From Nodularia sp. (in: cyanobacteria) (GTDB lineage: Bacteria > Cyanobacteriota > Cyanobacteriia > Cyanobacteriales > Nostocaceae), in NCBI GenBank assembly GCA_007692755.1, contig REBL01000200.1, forward strand, positions 1 through 51,004: a DNA stretch of 51,004 nucleotides. Reading direction: 5' to 3'. The notes under the pieces are model-generated. The model was not told the origin of the DNA, ran no database searches, and saw only the letters and a list, made by a program, of their open reading frames with translations. Positions 9,774 through 16,979 of the stretch are shown piece by piece; the stretch's first letter is position 1, and every line of letters starts with the position of its first letter. Position numbers and translations under genes: made by a program.

Positions 9774-10703
9774 TCAAAATATCTTCTTAGCATAACTCCG
9801 ATCTTCGTATTGAATTTTTATTTTTATATTTTTTTGTGTTAGTGTTTTAACTTCTTCAGAGAGACTTTGATACATCTCAGGAAATCTATCAATTTTAGGG
9901 TCATGTCTTAACCAAATTTCCAGATTAGGGTCAATCCACTTAATAACTTTATAAATATCATCATATTTTTGCTGAAGATTATGGTAATTCCAAATCGGTT
10001 CATGATGAAATACTCGGTTTCTTAAATTTTTGATACCTGTTAATATAGGTTGTATTGTGCCGCGCGTGCGTTCGTTGTTTCTTGCATTAGGAAATATACT
10101 TTGGACACAAGGATAAAAAATCTTGTTAAGATAATTATTATTTTCTCTTTTAGTTTGCGTCAGAAGTGTTGTCCAAAAACCTAAGCTTAAATTTGCCATA
10201 ATTTTATCTCTGTTTTCCGTAATTTTAAAATCTTGGTCATCTCGATTTTTAAATTTTTCTTTCATTTTTTTTATATTATCTTCTATACTAGAAATAATTT
10301 TCTCTTGTTCATATTGTAATAAAATTGTTGTATTAATCTGTGGTAGAACAATATTTATATTATGCTTACGTTCTATGTTGAATATAGATTCATTAAAATA
10401 AGAACTGTCACAAATAAACCAACAATCTAATTTATAGTTATTAATTAAACTTCTATCTATATAATTACGAAGAGCTATTTCTAAGGTATGCAAACCCGGA
10501 TATAAACATTCACAATATATCATATTAATTTGATAAAGTCGCAGAGCTTTTTTAATATCTTCATTATTTGCTTCTTTTTTACAGGATACAGATTCAAAAT
10601 ATTTTTGAATTCTTGCATTTGAAAAAGCTTGTTCAAAAAAATCAAAATTATCTAGCTTAGGTTTTGGTAAATTAGGACGAATAAGACTGGGTTTGTTTGT
10701 CAT
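9774..10703 (-). CDS. Abi family protein (AbiD/AbiF-like, HEPN-type)
   Basis: 309-residue AT-rich gene, noticeably lower in GC than its neighbours. The product matches Abi-like proteins: RLYQINMIYCECLYPGLHTL, then LEIALRNYID, MANLSLGFWTTLL in the middle and IKNLRNRVFHHEPIW near residue 228-241. The RNRVFH (Arg228-x4-His233) fits the R-x4-6-H motif of HEPN ribonucleases. Family members give abortive infection against phage, and some act as RNA-targeting toxins. No obvious antitoxin is adjacent. The start is uncertain: ATG at 10703 is chosen, a TTG at 10724 would add 7 residues, and neither has a good ribosome binding site. Confidence 0.8.
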   Translation of the reverse strand: MTNKPSLIRPNLPKPKLDNFDFFEQAFSNARIQKYFESVSCKKEANNEDIKKALRLYQINMIYCECLYPGLHTLEIALRNYIDRSLINNYKLDCWFICDSSYFNESIFNIERKHNINIVLPQINTTILLQYEQEKIISSIEDNIKKMKEKFKNRDDQDFKITENRDKIMANLSLGFWTTLLTQTKRENNNYLNKIFYPCVQSIFPNARNNERTRGTIQPILTGIKNLRNRVFHHEPIWNYHNLQQKYDDIYKVIKWIDPNLEIWLRHDPKIDRFPEMYQSLSEEVKTLTQKNIKIKIQYEDRSYAKKIF

Positions 10704-10869
10704 AATTGATAATAATGTTGACAAAATAAATATTACTGGACTAGAATGTGAGTGTAGATTCTATGGTGTTCCCCTCCTTACTTAGAAATTTATAGTAAGT
10801 GATGACCCTAGAGTAAGATATATCACAAATTAAAAGCAAATTACCAAAAAGTACCTCTATTGAGGTTCT

Positions 10870-10912
10870 AAGTCAGTCTGACTTGATTGCAAACCTCCCT
10901 ATTTAGGGAGGT
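10870..10912. repeat. Two adjacent perfect inverted repeats in the 10704-11034 gap
   Basis: AAGTCAG-T-CTGACTT (10870-10884) is followed by ACCTCCCTA-TT-TAGGGAGGT (10893-10912), a 9-bp stem with a 2-base gap. No plus-strand gene ends nearby, so this is not an obvious terminator. The surrounding 330 bp contains no ORF that looks real. Confidence 0.6.
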
Positions 10913-11034
10913 CAAAATTTGGAAAACTTAATAAAGTCTGAGGTTAGTTTATGCGATCGCTTGATATGCAAATAGTGCGATCGCATTATCACGTTCATTA
11001 CCTTAAAATAGAATTTGTATACCCCAAAAGGCTT

Positions 11035-11447
11035 ATGACCCTAACCTTTAACCTACCACCAGAATTAGAGCAATAAGTAGGTGGGTGGGAAAACTTATAA
11101 CTATGTCATTGCGAGTGGAACGGAGTGGAACGCAGCAATCCCAAGGGTTTTGGGTAATTTACAGTTTGTTACATAGTTGGATTTATTAGCGTCTACCTAC
11201 TTATCTTTTGCAAGAAGCTAACAAACAAGGGCTTTCGGTTGAGGCGGTGACATTGCAAGTTTTGACAGACTCTATTCTGTTAAAACAAAAGCGAGCTGAA
11301 TCGGTTAATCTTCTTCAGTCTTGGCTTGATGATGAGGATGTTGAAGAACAGCAAGAAACAGGTCAGTACCTCATTAATGCGTTAGACGAGGATCGGCTGT
11401 CTGAACGTAAGTTATTTCCACTTGAAATGAAGGGGATTACTTGGTGA
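11035..11447 (+). pseudogene. Antitoxin-like small gene split by a MITE
   Basis: ATG at 11035 opens MTLTFNLPPELEQ and then meets a stop (TAA) created by an inserted element. The same frame resumes at TAT CTT TTG after the element, giving YLLQEANKQGLSVEAVTLQ and on to a TGA at 11445-11447. Removing 11076-11201 plus one TA restores a continuous frame of 94 codons. The reconstructed protein, a short helical start followed by an acidic C-terminus, looks like the small cyanobacterial antitoxins/partners of PIN or nuclease toxins. No toxin follows: the next gene is convergent. The C-terminal part could still be made from TTG at 11208 but this is unlikely to be functional. Confidence 0.8.
11076..11201. 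mobile_element. MITE, 126 bp, TA target duplication
   Basis: The element begins AGTAGGTGGGTGG and ends GTCTACCTACT. Its two ends form an imperfect 31-bp terminal inverted repeat (11076-11106 and 11171-11201) whose outer 7 bp (AGTAGGT) and inner 8 bp (AACTATGT) match exactly. It is flanked by TA on both sides (11074-11075 and 11202-11203). TA duplication is the mark of IS630/Tc1-mariner transposases. There is no coding capacity. The interior has the CATTGCGAGTGGAACGG repeat type that is frequent in Nostoc-like genomes. Confidence 0.85.
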
Positions 11448-11521
11448 GTGGAGCCATACTTTTAGACACAGTAATCCTCGGACTTATCACCTAAATAAAT
11501 TCTAGATTAATTTGAGCTTTC

Positions 11522-11956
11522 TTATTTCACTTCAGCCGGCGGATGTTCTCCTATTGTGTACAATACACGACGTAAATTAACTATACCTTCTCGATTTAAT
11601 TGTAGTGTTTCTACCGTAGCACGTCCTGTAGAAGTCAAGCCAATCACTAAAGTAAAATCATCATTCCAAGCAAAATTCTCATTCCATGTCTGTTGACGTG
11701 GATGGTAGACAGAAACAACATTACCACCTACCGGATCAATTCCTTCAGTCTTGTTATATTTATGATTATTGCAATCCTGACAAGACAAAGCCAAATTATC
11801 CAAACTTGTTATTCCACCTTGGCTTCTAGGAATAATATGTTCGATTGAGAAGGGTTGAATAGCAAACCGTACTTGACTTCGACAATATTCACAACATCCA
11901 TTTGCACGTTTAGCGACAGCTTTTTTTTGTTGTGCTGTAACTCTTTTTTCAGACAT
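11522..11956 (-). CDS. HNH endonuclease
   Basis: 144-residue nuclease. Zinc-type HNH core: CEYC at residues 22-25, FSIEHIIPRSQGG with His40, SLDNLALSCQDCN with Asn54 and the second CxxC at 59-62, then HKYNK. The conserved H...N...H/N catalytic set is present, so the nuclease is probably active. Homologous small HNH proteins are common in cyanobacteria, usually just downstream of a gene for a small helical protein; here the partner is frameshifted and its stop overlaps this ATG by 8 bases. Role (defence, mobile-element relic or toxin) is not known. Confidence 0.85.
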   Translation of the reverse strand: MSEKRVTAQQKKAVAKRANGCCEYCRSQVRFAIQPFSIEHIIPRSQGGITSLDNLALSCQDCNNHKYNKTEGIDPVGGNVVSVYHPRQQTWNENFAWNDDFTLVIGLTSTGRATVETLQLNREGIVNLRRVLYTIGEHPPAEVK

Positions 11957-12246
11957 AAACTTGCGTCTGAATACCTAAATTTTCCATCAACGCATTCAGC
12001 GAAATTCCTCGTAAATTCGCCAATTGTACCAAATATTCAATACGTTGTGCTTGTTGTTTCTCAATCTGTTCAGTTAAGCTTAATAACTCTCTATGCTCCT
12101 CATCAGTGAGGGTTTCTGTCTCTCTTTTAGCTATTAAATCGTTGTAATAGTTCTTCTAAACCTCCAATGTGTCCCCAAAGCATGGCGGTTGGTTGCATTT
12201 GTGGAGATTGTGCGATGGCGTAACCGCCCAGCCCAGCTGATCGCAT
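11949..12246 (-). pseudogene. Frameshifted small helical partner gene of the HNH nuclease
   Basis: On the minus strand two frames carry parts of one small protein. ATG at 12246 (or ATG at 12183) reads to MLWGHIGGLEELLQRFNS and a stop; the next frame, with no usable start, reads LIAKRETETLTDEEHREL onward to LNALMENLGIQTQVYV and TGA at 11949-11951. Deleting one base in the CGATTTAATAG stretch (about 12133-12143) would fuse them as LLQRLIAKRETETL. The second part resembles the roughly 80-residue acidic proteins that precede HNH genes in other cyanobacteria. The TGA overlaps the HNH start. This is a one-base frameshift in sequence as given; sequencing error is possible. Confidence 0.65.
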
Positions 12247-12356
12247 CTCAATTCCCTATTCATCAATTTTTACCTCAATGCAACTTGCAGAATAAAGTCA
12301 TAACGAGTATGATTTAAAAAGGATACAAAACGAAAGAGTTAAATAAATTCCTGATC

Positions 12357-12617
12357 ATGAGAGTTCAAGAAATTCCCTTGAATCAAATTAAACGGCCGTT
12401 ACCCCGTGTCAACGATCCCAATAAAGTACAAGCCTTAATGGAATCGATAGCAGCTATTGGTCAACAAGAACCCATTGATATCCTAGAAGTAGAAGGACAG
12501 TATTATGGCTTTTCTGGTTGTCACCGTTATGAAGCTTGTCAGCGCTTAGGCAAAGAAACAATTGTTGCCAGAGTCCGTAAAGCTCCTCGTAGCGTCCTCA
12601 AGATGCACTTGGCATGA
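12357..12617 (+). CDS. srxA: Sulfiredoxin
   Basis: 86-residue enzyme that uses ATP and a thiol to reduce the sulfinic form of hyperoxidised 2-Cys peroxiredoxin. The ParB/sulfiredoxin fold is shown by IPLNQIKRPLPRVND, and the active-site block is GFSGCHRYEACQRLG with catalytic Cys55. Length is normal for bacterial Srx. It is followed after 56 bp by dps on the same strand, a sensible oxidative-stress pair, possibly co-transcribed. Confidence 0.92.
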   Translation: MRVQEIPLNQIKRPLPRVNDPNKVQALMESIAAIGQQEPIDILEVEGQYYGFSGCHRYEACQRLGKETIVARVRKAPRSVLKMHLA

Positions 12618-12673
12618 GTTAATAGATGTTAGATGTGAAATTTCTCAAATATATAACCAATTAGGAGAAAAAT

Positions 12674-13165
12674 ATGTCACCTCAAGCAACAGCCAAAAAT
12701 GTAAATATCGGTATTGACGATGCAAGTAGGGCGAAAATTGCCGAGGGGCTATCTCGTCTATTGGCTGATACCTATACTCTGTATCTTAAAACACATAACT
12801 TTCATTGGAACGTTACAGGGCCGATGTTCCAAACTTTGCATTTAATGTTTGAGACTCAATATACAGAACTAGCCTTAGCGGTTGATTTAATAGCCGAAAG
12901 AATTAGAGCATTGGGACACCCTGCGCCAGGAACCTACAGCGAATATGTCAAACTGAGTTCAATTCCAGAAACTCCTGGAGTACCCAAAGCAAAAGAAATG
13001 ATTGGCTTGCTGGTGGAAGGACAAGAAGCCGTAGTCAGAACTGCACGTTCTATTTTCCCTCTATTGGAAGAAGTGAACGACGAACCCACCGCCGATTTAT
13101 TAACTCAGCGGATGCAAGTCCACGAAAAAACTGCTTGGATGTTGAGAAGTTTATTGGAAGAATAG
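12674..13165 (+). CDS. dps: Dps family ferritin-like DNA-protection protein
   Basis: 163-residue mini-ferritin that oxidises Fe(II) with hydrogen peroxide and stores iron in a dodecameric shell. The core [18 protein letters not shown], with His44 of the HWNV motif, and the following MFETQYTEL with Glu60 and Glu65 supply the inter-subunit ferroxidase ligands. [15 protein letters not shown] is a further Dps signature. Ribosome binding site TTAGGAGA lies 7-8 bases before the ATG. Cyanobacteria of this group have several Dps paralogues; which one this is cannot be told. Confidence 0.93.
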   Translation: MSPQATAKNVNIGIDDASRAKIAEGLSRLLADTYTLYLKTHNFHWNVTGPMFQTLHLMFETQYTELALAVDLIAERIRALGHPAPGTYSEYVKLSSIPETPGVPKAKEMIGLLVEGQEAVVRTARSIFPLLEEVNDEPTADLLTQRMQVHEKTAWMLRSLLEE

Positions 13166-13186
13166 AGACTAGGGACTGGGTGATAC

Positions 13187-13239
13187 GGGCGGGTTTGTTA
13201 ATATCCTGGTTGATTTCGATGATATCTATTAACCCGCCC
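13187..13239. repeat. Inverted repeat between dps and the HTH/GrpE gene
   Basis: GGGCGGGTT (13187-13195) pairs with AACCCGCCC (13231-13239). This GGGCGGGTT...AACCCGCCCC pattern is a dispersed cyanobacterial repeat and may also end dps transcription, although no clear T run follows. Confidence 0.6.
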
Positions 13240-13281
13240 CTACAGGTTACTGGGGGAAGTATTGTAACTTTCTAATGGCTA

Positions 13282-13941
13282 ATGACTAATCACACCCAAA
13301 AGTTGCAAAATTTGATGCAGCGTGTAAATATTTCTAGTTTTAAAGCGTTGAGTCGTGATGCTGCTGTCTCAGAACGTCAAATTTTGCACTTGCGACATGG
13401 CAAACTAGAACAGATGCGGGTGGATGTGCTGTTTAAGTTATCGCAAGTGTTAAAGATTTCATTGAGTGAATTAATAGAAACTTTTTCCTCACTCTCTTGT
13501 AGAGAAGCGGTTAATTCCGTCTCTCCCCACTCCCAACTCCCTAGCGAAACAGAGATTGCAGAGTTAAAAGTAGAGTATCAGCGATCGCAACTGCAATTAG
13601 CACAACAACGAGAAATATTAACACAAGAATTCCAGCAGTCGAGTTTACAATTGCTGGAATCTTTATTATTACAATGGCCGACAGCAGCCCAAAAAGCTCA
13701 AGAAAATCCCCAGTTAGCAGCAATTAAAATTGTGCCTTTGGTGCAGAATTCCTTAGAAAGATTATTACAGGATTGGGGAATAGAAGCGATCGCACCAGTA
13801 GGAGCCGAAGTAGCATATAATCCCCAAATGCACCAATTAATGGCAGGAACGGCACAACCAGGTGAAATAGTCAAAGTCCGTTACACAGGATATCTACAAG
13901 GCGAAAAGCTACTTTATCGAGCCAAAGTCAGTCCAGTTTGA
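13282..13941 (+). CDS. HTH-domain protein with GrpE-like C-terminal domain
   Basis: 219 residues with an unusual domain order. Residues about 8-62 look like an XRE-type helix-turn-helix (FKALSRDAAVSERQILHLRH, then LFKLSQVLKISLSELIE). Residues about 88-125 form a Gln/Glu-rich coiled coil. The C-terminal 100 residues resemble the GrpE head: the YNPQMHQLMAG...GEIVKVRYTGYLQGEKLLYRAKV pattern parallels the FDP-x-HEA...PGTVV-x-V-x-GY-x-L-x-GRVLRPA-V end of GrpE. So it may be a DnaK nucleotide-exchange-like or DnaK-binding module tethered to a DNA-binding domain. It stands alone. The function is inferred only from this resemblance. Confidence 0.6.
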   Translation: MTNHTQKLQNLMQRVNISSFKALSRDAAVSERQILHLRHGKLEQMRVDVLFKLSQVLKISLSELIETFSSLSCREAVNSVSPHSQLPSETEIAELKVEYQRSQLQLAQQREILTQEFQQSSLQLLESLLLQWPTAAQKAQENPQLAAIKIVPLVQNSLERLLQDWGIEAIAPVGAEVAYNPQMHQLMAGTAQPGEIVKVRYTGYLQGEKLLYRAKVSPV

Positions 13942-13965
13942 AAAGGAGATGAGGAAGGTAAATTT

Positions 13966-13998
13966 CCCCACTCCCCACTCCCCACTCCCCACTCCCCC
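13966..13998. repeat. Heptameric short tandem repeat, CCCCACT x4
   Basis: Four exact copies of CCCCACT at 13966-13993 and a degenerate fifth fill the gap between two convergent genes. This is a common STRR of heterocystous cyanobacteria. Confidence 0.9.
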
Positions 13999-13999
13999 A

Positions 14000-15736
14000 T
14001 TAAGCTGGATAAATCCGCAAACGCCGATTTGGTTCTTCGCCAAAGCTATCAGATTTGAGTCGATAGTGTTCTACTAACTCATGCTGCATTTTGCGGACTG
14101 GCGAAGAACGAGGCAATAACTCCACTGGTTGTCCTTTAGGAATTACAATCTGCTCTACAGCCAGTCTGGCTTCTTCTAGGGCATCCATCTCATCATCGCT
14201 GCCATTGTGCAGAAACAATTGCAGTTCTCGGTCATCGGTCATATCCGGATCTTCAATGTTCAGCAACCGCCGCAAACCACGGGTAATCTGCGGAATTGTA
14301 CTGGACTTAATCATGTGAATTGGCACATGACGAGCTTTGGCCATTTGCCGTAATTTGGCTTGGTTTTTGACGTGCGATCGCAATGCCAAAATTGCATCAG
14401 CAGTATCAATGTCTTTTGTTAATACCACTGGCAAAGTTAGTACACCAATCACCTGTTCTAATTGGTGACGACTCACACCATAAGGATAAATGTGTAGCGG
14501 CAAATCTTCACCGTTTGGCCCTGCGTGTCTACTGGCTTTGACATCAAAACTCTCAGAGTAATTGAAAGATTCATCCAGCAAGCGGTCAAACTCACTACGT
14601 CCAGTCATCCGCTCTCGTTCTAAAGACAAAGGTGGCAATGCTACCATTTGTCCTGATGAACGCCAGCCATTAGTCGGTCGCGCTGGTGGAAACGATTCCT
14701 CTCTTGGGGAAACTTGGCCACCTCGACCGTTAACCACCGATAACTGCCTTGTCATCGCCACTTTACCTTGATCATCAACGGTTCTCGTTTGTGGGCTAGG
14801 CTGACGACCTCTGAGCAGAGTATCTACCGTATCAGCCACACTTTCGTGAATTACCCAGCGTTTCCGTTCCAACATTTCCACCGCAATCTCGAAAGTAGGA
14901 GGAGCTTTGCGTTCCAAAACCGTCTTTTGACTGCCCCGCCTTCTGGCTTCATCATCCCCTAAAGTTACAGCCTGAATCCCGCCAACTAAATCAGAAAGAG
15001 TCGGGTTTTTGATCAGGTTTTCAATTTGGTTACCGTGGGCAGTACCGACCAATTGCACACCCCGTTCAGCAATGGTACGAGCCGCTAAAGCTTCTAATTC
15101 TGTACCAATTTCATCAATCACAATGACTTCTGGCATATGGTTTTCTACTGCCTCAATCATCACCTGATGCTGAAGTTCGGGTTTAGCTACTTGCATCCGC
15201 CTCGCACGACCAATAGCAGGGTGAGGCACATCACCATCCCCGGCGATTTCGTTGGAGGTGTCAATAATTACCACACGCTTATTCAAATCATCTGCCAAAA
15301 CACGGGCAATCTCTCTTAACGCGGTAGTTTTACCCACACCCGGTCGTCCCAGCATGAGAATTGATTTACCCGTTTCCACCAAATCGCGGATCATGCCAAT
15401 CGTGCCGAATACCGCCCGACCCACGCGACAGGTCAAGCCAATAATTCTACCGCTACGATTACGAATCGCACTGATGCGATGCAAAGTTAGTTCAATTCCG
15501 GCTCGATTATCTCCGCTAAAGGTTCCGACTCTTTGAATGCAATCATCAATTTGTGCTTGAGTGATGGGTGTTTGGCTCAGATACTCAGCTTGATTAGGAA
15601 AGCGAGCCTCTGGGCAACGACCCAGATCCAAGACCACTTCAACTAAACTATCTCGTTGGGGATGACTCTCTAGGACTTCTCGCAGGTCTTGGGGCAGAAT
15701 GTCTAATAACTTTTGAAGGTCTTCTTTAATCGTCAT
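14000..15736 (-). CDS. Ycf45-type AAA ATPase with C-terminal R3H/nucleic-acid-binding region
   Basis: 578 residues from ATG at 15736; a longer frame to 15847 would run into ldpA and is rejected. The N-terminal half is a SpoIIIAA/Ycf45-like P-loop ATPase with Walker A GRPGVGKTT at 130-138, Walker B VIVIDEIGTE at about 204-213 and VQLVGTAHGN. A low-complexity linker leads to a C-terminal region (about 440-570) with THE ALRSHVKNQAKLRQMAKAR segment and a final VEHYRLKSDSFGEEPNRRLRIYP, which fits the R3H single-stranded nucleic-acid-binding annotation of cyanobacterial homologues. It follows ldpA on the same strand by 64 bp, so the two are probably co-transcribed. Its cellular role is not established. 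Confidence 0.85.
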   Translation of the reverse strand: MTIKEDLQKLLDILPQDLREVLESHPQRDSLVEVVLDLGRCPEARFPNQAEYLSQTPITQAQIDDCIQRVGTFSGDNRAGIELTLHRISAIRNRSGRIIGLTCRVGRAVFGTIGMIRDLVETGKSILMLGRPGVGKTTALREIARVLADDLNKRVVIIDTSNEIAGDGDVPHPAIGRARRMQVAKPELQHQVMIEAVENHMPEVIVIDEIGTELEALAARTIAERGVQLVGTAHGNQIENLIKNPTLSDLVGGIQAVTLGDDEARRRGSQKTVLERKAPPTFEIAVEMLERKRWVIHESVADTVDTLLRGRQPSPQTRTVDDQGKVAMTRQLSVVNGRGGQVSPREESFPPARPTNGWRSSGQMVALPPLSLERERMTGRSEFDRLLDESFNYSESFDVKASRHAGPNGEDLPLHIYPYGVSRHQLEQVIGVLTLPVVLTKDIDTADAILALRSHVKNQAKLRQMAKARHVPIHMIKSSTIPQITRGLRRLLNIEDPDMTDDRELQLFLHNGSDDEMDALEEARLAVEQIVIPKGQPVELLPRSSPVRKMQHELVEHYRLKSDSFGEEPNRRLRIYPA

Positions 15737-15800
15737 GCTTTCTATGGTGACGTTTTTAGAGATAACATTTACACTGAGCGCAGCCGAAGTGAACGAGCGA

Positions 15801-16979
15801 TTAGCGCTCCTGCTGTGACTTGATCTGGGAAACCAGGGAATGGGCAAGCTTTACTGCTGGCCAGAGTAATTCGGGTTCTGCTTCGAGGCGAACTTTCGCC
15901 TTGACACTGGTTTGACTCACCTCCTGATTCTCTAACTGATCGAGAATTGGTGACAGCAGCACACGGGCGTAGCTACCGTAAGCGATTCCGGACACATGGG
16001 GCTGAGGATGGTACTCTGCACTTTTCAACAATCCCATTGCCTTTAACTTAACAATGGTGTAGCTATTAGTGCCACCTGCTAACTGCACATATCCCGGTAA
16101 CTTAGCTGTCAAAACTTTTTGCCCTAGTTTCACCGTTGCTAAAGTGGTGCCATCTCCAATATCACCACTCATAGGACGGCCGTCTGTCTGCCAAATTAAA
16201 GCACCACGCAATGGGGTAATTAGTTCAGTAATTGTTCGTAGATAGTCAATCATGCCCTCACCATCGGGACAGCTAATGGCGACTACCTTTAGTTGGTCAG
16301 CCCACGGTGAAATTGTTTGCCATAATTGTCGAAATTTTGCCAAATGTCCAACTTTTGTGTGAATTTCTACGGCATCTACTACCTTTGACATTACCAATGG
16401 CGCGATCGCTGTCGCAGTGGACATATATGATTTTGTATAAATTTTACCATATGGACAAACGGGTATGCAACGTCCACAGCCGTAGCACTTTTGGGCTTCA
16501 ACTCCTGAAGTTGCATCTATTCGGTTAAAGACAATTGCTTGGGCTGGGCAAATGGTTTCACAGGGTCTAGGGCAATCTGGGGGGCATTCACTAGAGTTAA
16601 ACTCGGCTTTGCGAAAATGGGGGTCTTCTCCATCGTTCAAGCTGACCATTAAAAAAGGTAAGTTGCCTTGATAGCCATAACCGCGCTCCTTGGCATCTTG
16701 AAGCAAATGCTTGGATACTTGTAATGCTTCGTGTGCTGCTGCTATCACCGCTGGATCAGCTGCCACATCTATACAGTCAGCGCCTGCCAATGTATAAGCT
16801 AATGTTAAGCTTCTGACGGACGGCAGATGTTGGAAGCTAGCTCCGCAGATCAGCTTGAACCAATGTCCTTCTTTCAAGGATTGTAAAGGGGCGAACAAAT
16901 CAATCACATCTCTATTATACTTTTTTTGCGGGACTAAAGCATAAATAGCATTATTCAATCCTGGTTTGATCATTACCAT
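15801..16979 (-). CDS. ldpA: LdpA, light-dependent-period iron-sulfur protein
   Basis: Cyanobacterial protein that senses redox state and conveys light intensity to the KaiABC clock, affecting period length and CikA level. 392 residues. Two 4Fe-4S motifs are clear: Cys132, Cys136, Cys140, Cys144 (CPPDCPRPCETICP) and Cys165, Cys168, Cys171, Cys175 (CYGCGRCIPVCPYG). The N-terminal part (KEGHWFKLICGASFQHLPSV) and the rest match the LdpA family. The start overlaps the end of the upstream REC-GGDEF-EAL gene by 7 bases. The ATG at 16979 or the next ATG at 16973 would both do. Confidence 0.92.
   Translation of the reverse strand: MVMIKPGLNNAIYALVPQKKYNRDVIDLFAPLQSLKEGHWFKLICGASFQHLPSVRSLTLAYTLAGADCIDVAADPAVIAAAHEALQVSKHLLQDAKERGYGYQGNLPFLMVSLNDGEDPHFRKAEFNSSECPPDCPRPCETICPAQAIVFNRIDATSGVEAQKCYGCGRCIPVCPYGKIYTKSYMSTATAIAPLVMSKVVDAVEIHTKVGHLAKFRQLWQTISPWADQLKVVAISCPDGEGMIDYLRTITELITPLRGALIWQTDGRPMSGDIGDGTTLATVKLGQKVLTAKLPGYVQLAGGTNSYTIVKLKAMGLLKSAEYHPQPHVSGIAYGSYARVLLSPILDQLENQEVSQTSVKAKVRLEAEPELLWPAVKLAHSLVSQIKSQQER

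Noticed and set aside
13966-13998. Tandem repeats that could be mistaken for a CRISPR array (also 1051-1071 and 2928-2962)
   Set aside because: Units are 7 bp without spacers; these are short tandem repeats common in heterocystous cyanobacteria. No cas genes are in the window.
14000-15847. A 615-residue reading of the Ycf45-type gene
   Set aside because: The first 37 residues overlap the end of ldpA in a different frame; ATG at 15736 gives the usual start.
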